64,000 bases of DNA from Paramyrothecium sp. XJ0827 (GCA_020881915.1 JAJFPB010000006.1:3534001-3598000); one strand, 5' to 3'. Shown: positions 25,549 to 38,825, numbered from the stretch's first letter. Notes: generated from the letters alone by a model not told the origin. A program made the numbers and translations.

Positions 25549-28500
25549 TCAAATGAAGTTTCGTGTCCGTAGCGGGGACGTGGCCGACTGATTCGCTCGT
25601 TCTGCCGCAAGCTTTTTTGCGCCTGCGACAGGACTCATGGGACTGAGAGGGCTTATGTCCGCAACATCATTGTTCGGTTCAGAAGGTCCGATTTCGACGG
25701 GCTCCATCATTTCCAACGTTGGAAGTTGTGGTGGTAGTTGAGAGATGGACGAATCGTTTGACTTCTTCGAGTGCAGTCGCATTTGCTCCTCGCTCCCGTT
25801 CGGACTTTCTTCATAAATTGGGTCTTGGATGGGCGTTGATGCTCCGTCGCGATTCATGTTCACACGGCCGCGCATCCAATCGCCTGCTTTCGATCCCAAG
25901 TCGCGCATGCTAGCTCGACTGTCTTGGCTACGCAACTTCCTAAAGCTGCGTCTCCAGGTCAACGGGGATGCAATTGTGGCCGAAGGTGCCCAGATACCCG
26001 ATCCGGTGGCCGTCTTTCGTCGTGATGAAGGTGTAGGAAAAGAGCCAGCTTCCCGCATTTTCTTGGCGAAAAGCTCACATTGTGACGCCATGTTTGGATG
26101 CTCCACGATATCTTCAATAGTTATTCGTACTCTCTCAAGCCCTAAGACTTTGAGTTTAGGTAGCTCTCGGTTGAAGTTTTCTGCAAAGAAATATGCCGTA
26201 AGCAGAGACCCCCAGAGGTCGTAGAAATTGGCCCGATGTATCTGTGACTGTGGCACCCCCAGAGGAATGGGATTCAAGATATCTGCCCAAGCAGAGTTGA
26301 TAACTCCTTGGATGGCGTTTTTCTGCTCGTTCGTTAACAAATCTGTCAAAGGCGGCTTCTCTTCGTCAACCTCTGGCGCCGCAAGAGGCACTTGAGGGTC
26401 CAGCTGTTCGATGTCTGTAGCCGAGGGGAGCAATGGTTGATTGATGCTGTCGTAACCGGTAAACATCTCTACTGCGCTGATAAGAAGCTGCATGGTGTTC
26501 TCGACAAACGAACTGGGAATTCGGCCTTCCGAGTAGCTGATCTCCAGGTCCACTTTGCCAGGGCCATCCAGCTTTGAGCAAACGAACAAATCCGGACTAT
26601 CCTTGGCTAATGGCTCGATAAATTGATAAGTAAAAGTCGTGTTTCCCATATTTAATGTCGTACTACCATCGACCGGCACCTGTGACCTGTGGTGTACGAT
26701 CGTGCTGAATCGTGTCCAGTATGCCCAATTGGTGCAATTCTGCACAAGCTCTAGGAAGCCTGCAGCTTCGAAAGGCCGACCTGATGCTCGTTGGTTGTGC
26801 AAAAACTGCATCAGCTCGAAAGGAGTGCTATGCTTGGGAGGAAACCCCACCCGGACTGGGATTACATTTGCCAAGGGCCCGACAAGTGATGTGACATCAA
26901 CATGGTCAGGAAGGGTTATGCTGTATGCGTGCACAAACTCTCCAAAAAGGACGTCGCTAGTCCCGGATATTGTGGCCAGAACGTTGGACCAGGCAGCCTT
27001 AAGAACTGTGTCGAAAGTCACCCCATTCAGAGAATTGATCTTGATGCTCTCACGAATCGTGCGCACGTCACTTATTGGCCCGGCCGGCTTGGTCGTGGAC
27101 ACAATTTGTGTCATCTTGGCGCCTTGCAGCTGCTCATTCCAGTAAGCCATACCTTCCTTGTAGTTGGCTGTCTGCGCCGCCCGCATGTAATCCAGGAAGT
27201 TCGATTTCTTCAAAATGCCATTGGCATCGTCGTAAAGTGTTATAAGATCCTGCACAAGGAGAGCCACGGACATCTCATCGACTTGAGCTGAGCTGACACG
27301 GATAATAAGCATTCCCTGTTGCCCGGCATCCAAGAAGGTGAACCTAGTCACGGGCTCGCTGAGACTGAACTCAGAGTTTCGAGTTCGCTGGACAATCTCA
27401 TCGCTCAAGCTAGCTAGCTGCCACTGTTGACAGGTTCGACGCTCAAAGGCAGCTTTGAAAGACTCTAGTAAGACTTGGTATACGCGGCGATCGTGGATGG
27501 CGAAGGCAGTGCGGAGGATTGGGTGCAATCTTGTGAGAGCCTCGCAGGCAACTTCTAGCCGCTGGTGCCGCACCGGACCATTAAAGTTGAGAGTTAGCGA
27601 ATGAATGTCCCCCCTGGGCTTGTACATTCCAATCTCCAGACTGCGTATCTGGTGCGCTGAAGCTTCCGCAACATCCAGTACATCCTGCCAGTGCACCTTC
27701 AGTTGCGGACCGACCACTTCCTTGATGAACCTGTCGTCAAAGCCAGCCACCCTCGTAGCAGGGATAGTAGGTTTGAATTCCCCAGCGCTACGGGGCTTGG
27801 CAAAGGTAGTGTCGGATGCGGCCACAGCCTGGCAAATCTCTGTCAATGTAGCCCCTCGAAGAACATCTCTTAACGAGACTTTGTAACCAGCTTGGCGGCA
27901 GGCAATGATGAGCTTTGCCGCCAGGTACTTGTCCCCACCAACACCGAAAAAGCTGGTGGTGCCACTGATTTGTAACGGTGCCAGCCCTATCACTCCAGCC
28001 CATATGCGTCTCATTAATTCCTCCCCTTGTGTCATAGGTAGCGGTTTCTCAGGGTGAAGGAGGGCGGTCGGGTTCGGTACTGTTGACAGATCCATGAGTT
28101 GGGCGTATGTCAAGCCCGAAACTATCTTCTGCAGTTTACGCTTGTTGACCTTGAGCGAGGTTGAGATTGGAAAGTTCTTCAGAGGGACGAAAGCCGGGGG
28201 TATATGATGCATCGGCACTCTCTTGTTCGGTTCATGGATGCCGGCCAATGCCGCTTCCACTCGCTTCTTCGAAAGGAATGCCGTCTCTTTCATCACCAAA
28301 CTGATTTCTTCAACGCTGCTAGGACCTTGGAACAGGTTCTCGCCCAACTCGAGGAAGGCCACTAGGGTGGGAATTGAGTCACTCGTTGTGACCAGGTCCA
28401 CCGCAACGTCAATGCCACGACCAATACATCGTCGAAGGCATTGTTCAACATCCGTCACAACAACTGGAGACCCTCCAACCTCAATCTCGTCGCGCATACT

Positions 28501-31500
28501 GGACAAAAACTGAAGGTTGCCATTTTCCAAATAACGCACGCGATGGCCCGTCTTCAGGTATCGACCCTTTGGCTTTCCCGGGGTTCCTTTGACCGGAGTG
28601 CTGGCAACAGGCGGAATTCCGGGATAAAACTTTTGAGGAGTTATGACCGGGCTATCAATGCCCAACTCTCCTGTAGCGCCTACTGGCATCAGTTTCTTTG
28701 AATCGTTCGGGTTAAGCACCCAAAATCGGCCCAGAAGTGGCGGCGGGATAATATTCGAGACCTTCGAGGTGCCCACCTCTGCAACTGATATACCCAATGG
28801 GCACACATCTGGGGCTCCGTATGCCATCAATATTGTCCTGCTTCCTAGCCAAGGACCATAGGTATCCTCGTCCAAACTCCTTGTACGGAAACAAAGCGTT
28901 TTGAGTGTTGGGACAGTGGCAGCATCGATTCGTCGAGCCAGTACCGAGGTCATGTAGGACCAGGTCACCTGCATCCTAGCGATAGACCCCCCCATATCCT
29001 GTATTCTCTCGTTGGCATGTGGGATGCACACGCATCCACCGTGAAACAACGTGCCAAGGATTTCCACAAGGGCAATATCAACGCTAAAAGCCGAGAGTTG
29101 GAAGACTCGACTGGTATGATCGATGCGAAGAACGGGGCCTTGTGCTGCGAATGCGGAGCACAATGATGTATGGGTGAAGAAGATGCTTCGTGGTGCGTTC
29201 GTCTTCATTTTGCCGGGCGTAAAGAAGACGCATGCAGCATGGTCCGGGGTAGACTCTGACGCGAAAGTGGTAGCTTGGGGAGGTAACGTAGAAAAGAAAA
29301 TTTCGTTGAGAAGGACGGGATTAACAACCTTCACGCTCGCGTCCGTCCAAGCCGCTTCTGTGGCCACCACGAGTTGAGAGTTCAGATACTTAATTGTCGC
29401 CTCGATTATAGGTTTGTCCTGCGGGTCAAGACTGATGAAGCACCCACCCGCTTCCAAAACTGCCAGCATGACGATGGGGGACCATTTGCTCTTGGCAAGC
29501 ACGAGTGGAACTGTAACTCCAGGCTTCACACCTTGGTTGACCAGGTACGTGGTTAGCCTTGCCACAAACGCTTCCATTTGCCGATATGTTACACTCCCAT
29601 CCCATGCGACGATAGCTGGAGCGTCGGGCTGAATCATAACATGTCGCAGTATCTGCTTGTTTAAGCGAGCAGTCATCTTCTCGCCTTTCTGGGTGGAATC
29701 CCAGTCACACATGACCAATTGTGCATAGTCTCGCTCGGTGAATAGATCCAGAGAACTAACAACCTCGTTCTCGGACGCAGAGATAATAGCCCGCAGAGCC
29801 TGCTCAAAGGTGTTGATGGTGTTATGTGCTTGAGTATATGAAAGATGGCGAAAGCTGACATTTACATGAAGGTGGTCAGCCCTGAACATAACGGACAGTG
29901 AAAGCTCGCAGTCAGAGGTTCTGGCTGAAGTGACGAGTGAAGGCTCGAATCCAGATTGAGGAACGTTCTTTCCGTCGTCCCGAGGCAAGTCGTGGAACGA
30001 AAGGCAGGTATTGAAGATCTCATCAATCTTCAGGCCAAGAGCATGATGGATCTCAGGTATGGTAAGAAACTGGTGCTGGATTGCCGTGGTAGAATGCTCC
30101 ACCAGGCCACGCAAGGCTTGCGAGATCGTGCTTCCCTGTGATAAGTCAATGTAACATGGCAGAATATTCGCAAAGCTGCCAACACCTCGCCCTATCGTGG
30201 ATGAGGCGTCATCAACCCGGCCCGTCAGCTGGTATCCGAAGCTCACACGATCTATGCTCGTAAAAGCGCGAAGAACGAGCGCCCAAGCAAGTCGCACGAG
30301 TATTGAAGGCTCTATCTGCCTGCTCCGACAGTAGTTGTCAATCTCCTCGCGCGAAATCTCAACCTCGAAGGAGCGTGATTGAAGATGTTCCTGCGGCTGT
30401 AGAGTCAGGCGGGGAAACATGCAGGGCTTTGCATGGGCCAGATTTGCTTTCCAAAAGCTGAGGCCTTTGGATTTGTCTCGTGTCGAAGTATGGCGTAGGA
30501 AGGTGGATATGGCAGAATTATCGACTGTTGGGATCTCGCCGGAGTATGCTTGTCTCAACTGGACGATAAGATTATGTACGCTCGTCGGCTGTGAGATAGA
30601 TTAGGTTGGGCAATTGCCAGGAAGAACAGTAATGCAATGTGACCCATGGAGAGGGCAGGAACGTGGACAGATAGCATGCGCTGGTGATGGCTCGTAACAC
30701 TTGTGGTAGTTGAACTTACATCGCAGATTGCTTGGCTAGCATCCAGCCGTACAAAGGTCCGATTCGATGTGGTGCAGACGGACAGTCTATGGCGTGGTTG
30801 AGCGGGCAATGTTCTTAGAGACGGCAGGGATGCCAATGTTTCCTCAGGGTTGATGTCATCGATGAACAACATAGCCGGCGATATCTTCCTGAGAATAACC
30901 TGGTCAAACAGGCTGTTGTCGGATATGCTGTCAATGAAGACGCTTCGGAGTGCGGGGTGTAGTGCGACTAGCTTCTCCCAGGCGGAGCATAAGCGCGCCT
31001 GGTCAAGGAGGGCGCCATCGTGGGTGGTGAGCTCGTAAATGCTATGGACGTGATAGCAATCGAGGTCCTGGCCCTGGGCGACAAGTATTTCTTGCTGGGC
31101 TGGGTTGACAGGATAGATGGTGTCGATGTCGTTAACACTATCGAGACCGAGCCGTGCCAATCGATCCGTCGTCAGTTTTGCCATGCCGCTGTAGGACGCT
31201 TTGAGCAGTGGCGCGTCAGACAGCGTCAGCTCCGGCTCCATGACCCTGAGCCTTCCTATGCCTTCAAGGATTACATGCTCAAATCGTTGCATCCACGAGG
31301 AAATGCGATCACGGTGTCGGGAGTGTTTGTTGTAAAGGGCTTCGACACGAGAGCCTGAATCATCCAGCACAACGGAGACTTCAAAGAGAGCAATTCGACC
31401 GACGCTCGGTCCCACGTCGGATATTAGCGAGCTCACTTCTCGTCCAGGTGCAGTAGCTGGCTCGAGCACCCCGCCCTTACGATGAATCCTTTGCAAGTTA

Positions 31501-33749
31501 TCGACGCAATTGAACATGAGCTCAACAGGGACGTTAGCAGCGGGATTGGCCGATGCGGAGAACTCCGTCGCGAAGAATGGTATCCCGTGATGTGGAATTG
31601 CCTTGCGTGTATCCTTGACAACTTTGAGTAAATGTATAAAGTCGGAGTTTGCATCAGCATCAACATTCATGGGACATAATGACGTGAACCAGCCGACGGT
31701 CTCGTGAATGTTGTAAATGGAGTCAGGAAACGCGCGACCTTCCTCTTGTTTCCAAATTGTGGGCGCTGCACGGTCTGGGAAGGTGAGGCAGAAGGACTGC
31801 AGCAAAGCAGCAAGGATCATGTCACCTGAGTCGGCCCGGAGGACACTGGCGCAAGTCTTTTGCATCATATCGGTAACGTCGGGGTTGAGCAGGAATGTCA
31901 AATGGTCGGCATCACCATAGCAGTTAGGATACTGAGCCAAGTCCCAATAATCTCGGTTCGCTGGAGTAACATTGAAGGGAAGCACCAAATCCGGCAGGTT
32001 CTTACCGCTAGTCTTGTGATTTTGGTAATCTATCCAGTGAGGGAAAGGCATTGAGCCCTCCGAAAGAAGCGTACCGGTCTGCAGTAGTTCGGATAAATCG
32101 TGCAATATAATACGCCACGATACTAGATCCACGACAAGGTGGTGGCCCACAAGATATAGCAACTGGCGGCCATCTTTTGCGCGGATGTGTTGGACAGAGA
32201 ACACAGGGCCATGCATGATGTTGATGGCGGCCTCGGCTTGCTCCATCACGGAAAGTATTTCCTCATCGTTATCAGCATAGCAATGACCGAAGTTGTATGA
32301 GGTCCGGGCCTGTGGGGCGATGAACTGGGCCCAGCCACGCCGGGTCAGTCGGAAGCGGGCCCGGAGCATGGAGTGACGTGCCGCAAGGGCCTCAATGGCG
32401 GCCTCCACTTCGCCCAGTGCTATGCCCAGGCCACGGACCTCAAGCAGTATGCTCTGGGTGAACCGGAAATCCCGGCGATTGACTGCGCTCGCTTCGACTC
32501 TACCGCTTATTGAGGTGCGGAAATATAGCTGCTGCATAGCGGACAAGGGGAAGAATTCGGAAGCCCCGATGTCGTCCTCGAATGACGATGAATCCGAGTG
32601 GCTGTCGTGGCCTATTTCGTCATCCTTCCATATGGAAGCCAGCTCCTCCGGCCAGGAAGATTTTGTTCGCGGCGGAAGATTCAATGGCTCTGGTTGCATT
32701 TGCTCCATAGATTCCTTTCGAACACGTTGGTGATCACGGTGGTGATCGCGGAATTGCCACGTCATAATGCGCTGTTCAGCTTCTTCGTCAATGCTCTGGG
32801 CCCAGTCAAGCAGGCTGCCTATATCCAGGAACCCATCTTCATCCTTTGGCACAGTCCGCAGTACAATCCATGCATGAGGACGAGGAGCCTCTTCAGGCCA
32901 ATCCTGTGCTGCCTCACGATGTATTTGCACCTGTTCTCGGCAAGCCTCGTCGTCGGATTCGGGCGGCAAAGAGATCTCGTTGCTACTGAACGCTGTTGTT
33001 TGCTGTTGGGAGATGAAGGCTATAAGTTGGCCTCCAAACGGACCTCTCTGGGGGGTTATTCGACAAGGATCCCCCAACTTGAGAAGGGGCAAAGCTATCG
33101 AGTCCGGATCGTCTCGGTTATTGTCACGGAGCGCAATGTTAAAGTCGGTGCTGGCACTTGACGGTGTCTGGGCCTCGAAGCTGACCATGGAGCTGTCCTC
33201 GGAGCTAACGTCTCGACGGAGACCGGCAGTGAAGATGTCGTCAGGGCTAGTACTCGCATCGGAAAGTCTGTTCATGACGGCAGGGGCACGGGCCGGAATG
33301 AGAGGAGGAACAAAGGGATGCGCTGGCAGGGTCGAGGGCTGCTGATGGTTATGGAAGGTCGGAGGAGTAGCGATCGGTGTGAAGGTGCCGAGCAGTTCAC
33401 CCGGATTGCGGCGGCGGGGGATGATGATGGTGCCGGTGTGCATATCGTGGAGGTGACAGTGATAATCGTCTTCGTCGATTCCGTTCTCGTCGTGGTCGCT
33501 GGCTTCGCCATCGGAATCAGCCGAACCAGCCCCTACAGCGGCAGGTATTGAGGCGTCATCGTCTGCGCCCAAGTCCAGCCACGAGTCGACGAGGGGGAGT
33601 TCTTGTGGTATCGCATGGGGCGAATGCGAATGGCTTATGGCCGACGAAGGCACAGTCCGGCGCCCACCGCTCGAGGCAGCGCGAGGGATATCAGTATCGA
33701 GCTTAGGCCGTCGCAAATCAGTGGCACGAGTACGAATGTCAGCCTCCAT
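25549..33749 (-). CDS. NRPS-like multidomain protein, catalytically degenerate
   Basis: Two exons (33749-30720 and 30588-25549), in-phase intron with GTAAGT donor, CCTAATC branch point and CACAG acceptor, 2,689 residues. Order: disordered acidic N-terminus (1-395), epimerase-type domain (about 400-850) with HHLVVD at 536-541 and a VGWFTS motif, condensation-type (about 875-1300), adenylation-type (about 1330-1840), carrier (about 1870-1930), condensation-type (about 1950-2400), carrier-like (about 2430-2510) and a Ser/Pro/Arg-rich tail. Key residues are missing. The first C motif reads SQAICD (1005-1010) and the second SSAQVD (2109-2114), neither with the His pair. The adenylation glycine-rich loop is replaced by FFTPGKMKTN, and the TGD motif reads TGH (His 1692). 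The first carrier has GGDK, with Lys 1897 in place of Ser. The second carrier reads DLWGSLL, with Ser 2471 kept but one residue lost. Family membership is clear; peptide synthesis by this protein alone is doubtful. No tailoring genes flank it. Confidence 0.9.
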
Positions 33750-35458
33750 GGCGACGGCGGAGGAGTTGCGGGGCGGGACAAAGCAGCGGGGGGTCGGAAT
33801 CCGCAGGCTTCGACTTTGAAGGGGCGATGTTCATCTAGCAAGAGGTTGAGAAGCCTGGGAACGGAGGACGTGAAGGTGGTTGCCTATGAAATGATGGGAA
33901 GGGGTGATTGGGGGCGAATGAGACGGTGACTGTGTTGGCAGATGCAGGGCGAGTTAGACGTAACACGATTCTAAATGCCGGGGTCGAGTCCACAGGTAGG
34001 CTCACGAAGAGTGGTGTGCACGAACACTCCAGCAGAGCAAGGTAATTATGGTGGGCCAGTAGAAAAGCGCAATGCTGCCGCTGCTGGCATCCAAGGGCAC
34101 ACGGCACAACCCAAGCAAGGCCTTGTGGTAAACGTTTTGGAGAACAGCGCTGGTCGATGGAGACAACGATGAGGCTCTCGGGTTGAGGATAGAAGGGGGG
34201 GGTATCACAAAGTCTAGTGAATGGATCAGAGGCTGCTGACCCAAGCCATCATCATCACTCATCAGATGCGTTGCAGCCGCCGAAAAGGTTTGGTTATAGG
34301 CTGGTGATTCGTCATGCTCGTCGCATCGACGTAGTCAGTACAGGCAGGTGGCTGCCGCTCCCAAGAGCGGTGCGGGCCGCAGTATCGGTGGATGGGAGGG
34401 ACTTTCTTTCTTGGAGGGCGAGCACACGGAGAGCAGCGACCCCAAAGAGGCGAAGCAGCAGAGAGGAGGCTGTTTCCGTCACGAACGGTTATTCACAAAG
34501 GCCCAGAGGCGGGCCGGTTGGTGAGGGAAGGAAATGAGAGAGGTGGAAAAGATAAGGGAGGACAAATTGAGGGTATGGAAGAACCGGGCGTTGGAGCCAA
34601 CAAACGATCCGAGCGAGGGCAGTGGAGGGACATGGCCGGAGAGGAGCGCTGCAACATGTGCCGCTGGGGCAATGAAGCGTCCCGGAAGATGGGTTGAGGT
34701 TGCACCAGACCCGCTTGGCAGGGCTAGGTGGGTTCACGCATGGGGCGAAGAGGTCGTAAGGCCAAGGCAGGAAAGAGGAATCGTGTGAGCGAGTTACAGA
34801 TTATGCCCCTGCGGGCGGGCCAGGCCTTGCCAACCAACAGCAGCATCCAGAGCGCCATTCCGAAAGCTGGGCGGCTAACGGAGGGCAGCTTGCGGGTTGG
34901 CCCCATTTCCCTCTTGTCCCACGGGAGGGGAGATCAGCCACGGGTTCGTTGGAGGTGCTGCTGCAAGGTGGGCAGAGAGCAGAGACGATGGACGGGACGA
35001 CAAGGGGCACAGACCGGCCGGACGACCAGTTCCCATGGTAGCTGAATGTGTAGGTAAAGGTTGGCGGACAGACGCGCATCGACAGGTTCGAGCTCCTCAA
35101 CGTGGGCTCTTCGCCGTTCCCTCACGGGGCACGACATGACATGACGTACGTGCGCGCTCGTGGGGACTCCCCTCGAGAAGAATGCGCACCACCCTTGCAC
35201 CTTGCGCCATGCTGAGGGCCTGGCAGAGTTGGTTGGTCGGTCCCGTTGCTGGCAGTATCTCGCGACCAGAGCCGGTCGTGGGCACAACTCCGCTGCCGTG
35301 TCGATGGCTGGCTGGTCCAATACGCGCGCTAGGCTGATTTGACAGATGGGAGCCAGGGAGCTACCTTAGTCTACCTAGTCTAACACACAGACTAATGAGG
35401 ACGAGGACAGGGGGGGCTGGTGCCGGGGCCGGGGGCTGGAGCCTACCTTAGAGCTTTG

Positions 35459-35483
35459 AGCCTAGAGCCTAGAGCCTAGAGCC
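35459..35483. repeat. (AGAGCCT)n heptamer tandem
   Basis: Between three and four copies of a 7-base unit in the NRPS upstream region. Confidence 0.85.
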
Positions 35484-35917
35484 TGGATCGTGTTGGCGGG
35501 ATGGCGCGAAGCAAACGGACGGGGAATGGGGATGGGGATCTGCGCAGGCTTGGAGAAGCCACGTTGGGTGGCTGCTGTTGATCAAGCGCTGCCGCTGGGT
35601 GTAGGGCATCGTCACCGGGGTTTCGTCCATGGCCAGGTTGAGATCTTCAGGATGTGAAGGCCGATTTGGACGAGATCATGTTTGCGCGGTGGAAGTGTGG
35701 CGATGCCCGCCGCGGCCAAGGAGGAGGACATGGGACGAAAAAAAAAAAAGGATGTGAGGTTCCTCTCCACTCAAGACGGTGAGAAAGGTACTTTCCCTTG
35801 CCTCCGTTAACCTTACCTTAGATTACGACCTGAGCCATGCGTCTGTGATACCCGCTTGTGACGGTGGCCCGCAATGCAAGGTAAGGTGCCTCCCATCCTC
35901 CTACGGCAGGTACTCAG

Positions 35918-35929
35918 CACCTTAAGGTG
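35918..35929. repeat. CACCTTAAGGTG perfect palindrome
   Basis: A perfect 12-base inverted repeat that overlaps a group of TACCTT/AAGGTA words between about 35800 and 36050. Its function is unknown. Confidence 0.8.
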
Positions 35930-38825
35930 AAGGTACCTTGTGCACCTGTCCTCGTCCACTAAGGTGTCGACATTTGCTGTCGATTATTACTGTCGGTACC
36001 TTATCAGCACTGTACCTGGCCTCATCTGTGGCATGAGGTGCTCGAGGCAAGGTAGCACCCCTCCCCGCATTCTGCCATCTGCATGTAGCCGCCTGCAGGT
36101 GCTGAGATGGAACTGGAGCAGAATTAAATGAACGAACCCTGCGACCCCTGCCAGACAGCCACTCCCATGCCGTATGACACTGCATATAGCACTGTAGCAG
36201 CTATACAGCTGATTGCGCATCACTCATGCGCACACGGTTCGTCTTCTGTCCCGACGCTCGTTCGTTCTTCGTTCCTCCATCATTGAACGCTCCGGGTTAC
36301 TCACACCAACGACTAACTCTAGTTTCCCGTCCACCTAATTATAGAGGGCCCCAACACGGGATCTTCCACGCTTCACCATCCTGGGCCTGGTCTGGGCCTA
36401 CGGTAACCTTACTGTGGCCCATCGTCCCAAGCAAACGTGGGGCCCACGTCCAGCGTCCAAGCGTCCTGCCAGGCACTTCAAGGTTGCGAGATCAGACCCT
36501 GCGGCACACGAGTGAGCAATGACGTGGATCACTCAAACCATTCCTTTAGACGTCACTCGTTTTGTCAACGGGGAACGTGCTGACATGGGCAGCAAGGACA
36601 GTCGGTGAGTCATGATTGATGCGAAGAACAACGTCCGCTAGAATCGCCCTTTCCTCGTTATGCGTCCCTCCCATGCTCGTCGCAATCGTCTAGTTCCAAC
36701 GCTCGATTCAATTGAACATGCATCCATAGCTAGGTTTGTTGGACCGCCTGCACTCGAGGTTACATTCCTCGTGGACAGGCCCCGAGCTGGGCTCCGGAAG
36801 CCTTCCGCAAACATATCCACTTGTTCCTGTATGCAGGGCTCTTAAAGTCGTGTCCCGGTTCCGCTGCCGAGGCCTTTGCTATTTTTACAGAAATCTGTCA
36901 TGACGAAACGCTCAAATCATTCATTCCCCTCCATGACTGAGACTCTGTCGGCAGGTTCCATCTTTTGGCGGCGCATTGACGTTTCGACACATGTCGGTAG
37001 TCAAACCTCGCACCGTCTGAGTCTTCCTCCTGCAATTGAAGTGTAGCTTCGCAGAAGACTTGTTGCGTCCATTTGTAAGCATACGACATGTTGCGAGATC
37101 CGAATTGCGTACCGCCCTCGCGGTTGAGGTGTAAGTTGCATAATTTGTTCCACGGCGAGCAGGCAGTGCTTCAGGCCGGCCTATTTCGTCGACTGCCGAA
37201 CGGCCTGTGCCGCTCGCGTGGACCACGCCGCCCCTGTTTGGGATCGACAACCACATTCCTCCCCAAATTGACACAGGCTAGGATAATTTGCTCATCGTCT
37301 GGCAGGGTCTGGGAATCATGCCTTGGTCACCAGCAGTACCCAGAACCTTCAACAATGGCAGGATGCTTGGCGTCAGGGTTTCCAACGCGGATGTTCACTG
37401 ATAACAGCCACCATTCATTTCCGCCCGAGTACTCGGAAAGCCCGGCAACTGCAATTGAGCAGAAGCATGGTGACAGTTACGACAGGCCTGTCATCTGGTC
37501 CTTTTCGTTCCCGATAGGTCCTGAAGCTGTAATCCCTGTGGTTTGTGTCCTAGTGGAGCCGGCTTGGTCGGCGAATTTCACCCATATCCTTGCCAGCCAT
37601 TGACGTCTGAATCATGACTGGACCTGGAATGAGTGTGTGTGGGAAGATTCGTCGTCTTTGGCATAAAGCTTGACCTCTCCGCAAACTTCCAAGCGGGGGT
37701 TCGAATCCCAAGCAGACGCGTCGCCCAAGTCAAGTCAGACCACTGTGACAGTAATCGCGATCAGAGCACCAGGGCTGACGACGGATATTGACGGCGCCAT
37801 CTCATCCATTGGCTAGCCCCTCCCTCCAATCTTTCCCATGGTCAGAGTGTGGAGCAAGAGGTGGAATCTTCGATCAGGGTTGGCGTCTCATGATGCCCAG
37901 CTCAGCCTTCAACAGTCATATTTGCCTCGAGTTCTCCAATCCGAAAATGCCGCGGCTATAGTTCAGCGAAGACGATCCAGGCGTGGCTTCGCTGGCAGGT
38001 CCTGTTGTTGTAGCGTCGCCGTCAATGTTGCGAGGCTGACTGTTATGTTCCGAGCCGCCCCCAATCCGTCCCATCTTCGTAATGAGCCAGCCGCGCACAC
38101 GTAGTAGCCCTCTTGACATAGCCCCGTGGCCTGCTGATTCCCGCAGTGACACTCTTGTTTTTGTGCTTCGCTGACGCGCGTTCCGTTCAGCCGCCATCAA
38201 GGCGGTGTTGGCGAGGGATCGTCACCATCTCGTGCTACGCTGCCGCAATGCATTACTGACGGGTTTGGGACTTGCCCACGCGTCGTGGTTGAACCCATGT
38301 GTATAGTACGGAACAAAGCCTCCATACTCACACTAATGGTTTACCATTAGGCAACATATGCCAAATGGGAGCTTCATGTTACATCTTGGAACCCCTTCTC
38401 TGCCGTAGAACTCGCCCAAAGCCAACGTCGATGCTTTCCACGAGATTATCTTTTGGGACATCGCTCTGCTACAGCGTGGTCAACTGTCCTGATAACAGAA
38501 GCAGTATGCGTGTAGCTGAGTGGATGAGCTTGTCGTAGTGTATGCAATCCGTGTCTCTTTAATAACCCTTTGCCTTATAATCTACACGTCAAATGTTGAC
38601 AAGAGAACCCTTCCGCTTCCCCTTTCCCTTGCCTCCCAACGAAGAACCCTTCCCAAACGGACAGACAGCGTACATGGTAATTATGGCATATCTCTTTCAT
38701 CGTTTGACAACCGCCTTTCGGCCATTCCATTAGACCTAGCACGGTGCGTTTCCAGAACAAGCACGCGGTTCTATCCGTTCACCACGGCTCCCGCGAACAT
38801 CAAACACCGCGTCGCCGATGAGTGG

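Larger units (their letters stand above)
33750..38825. other. 5 kb intergenic region with simple repeats and TACCTTA motifs
   Basis: This is the 5' flank of the NRPS-like gene and 3' flank of the SIT4-associated gene. No gene is supported: the largest frame, about 170 codons at 37088-37603, has no recognisable features. The region holds a 7-base tandem (35459-35483), an A run near 35740, and several AAGGTA/TACCTT clusters including a perfect 12-base palindrome at 35918-35929. A tRNA-like T-loop sequence at about 37695-37712 was examined and rejected as a tRNA gene. Confidence 0.55.

Noticed and set aside
25549..33749. Interpretation of the locus as a classical secondary-metabolite gene cluster
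   Set aside because: No tailoring enzyme, transporter or regulator sits directly beside it apart from a convergent OPT gene, and the synthetase itself is degenerate.
37653..37718. tRNA-like sequence with a GGGTTCGAATCCC T-loop and partly complementary ends
   Set aside because: Only three T-stem pairs form, the total is too short (about 66 bases), and no proper D-arm or anticodon arm can be drawn. At most a decayed or chance tRNA-like sequence.
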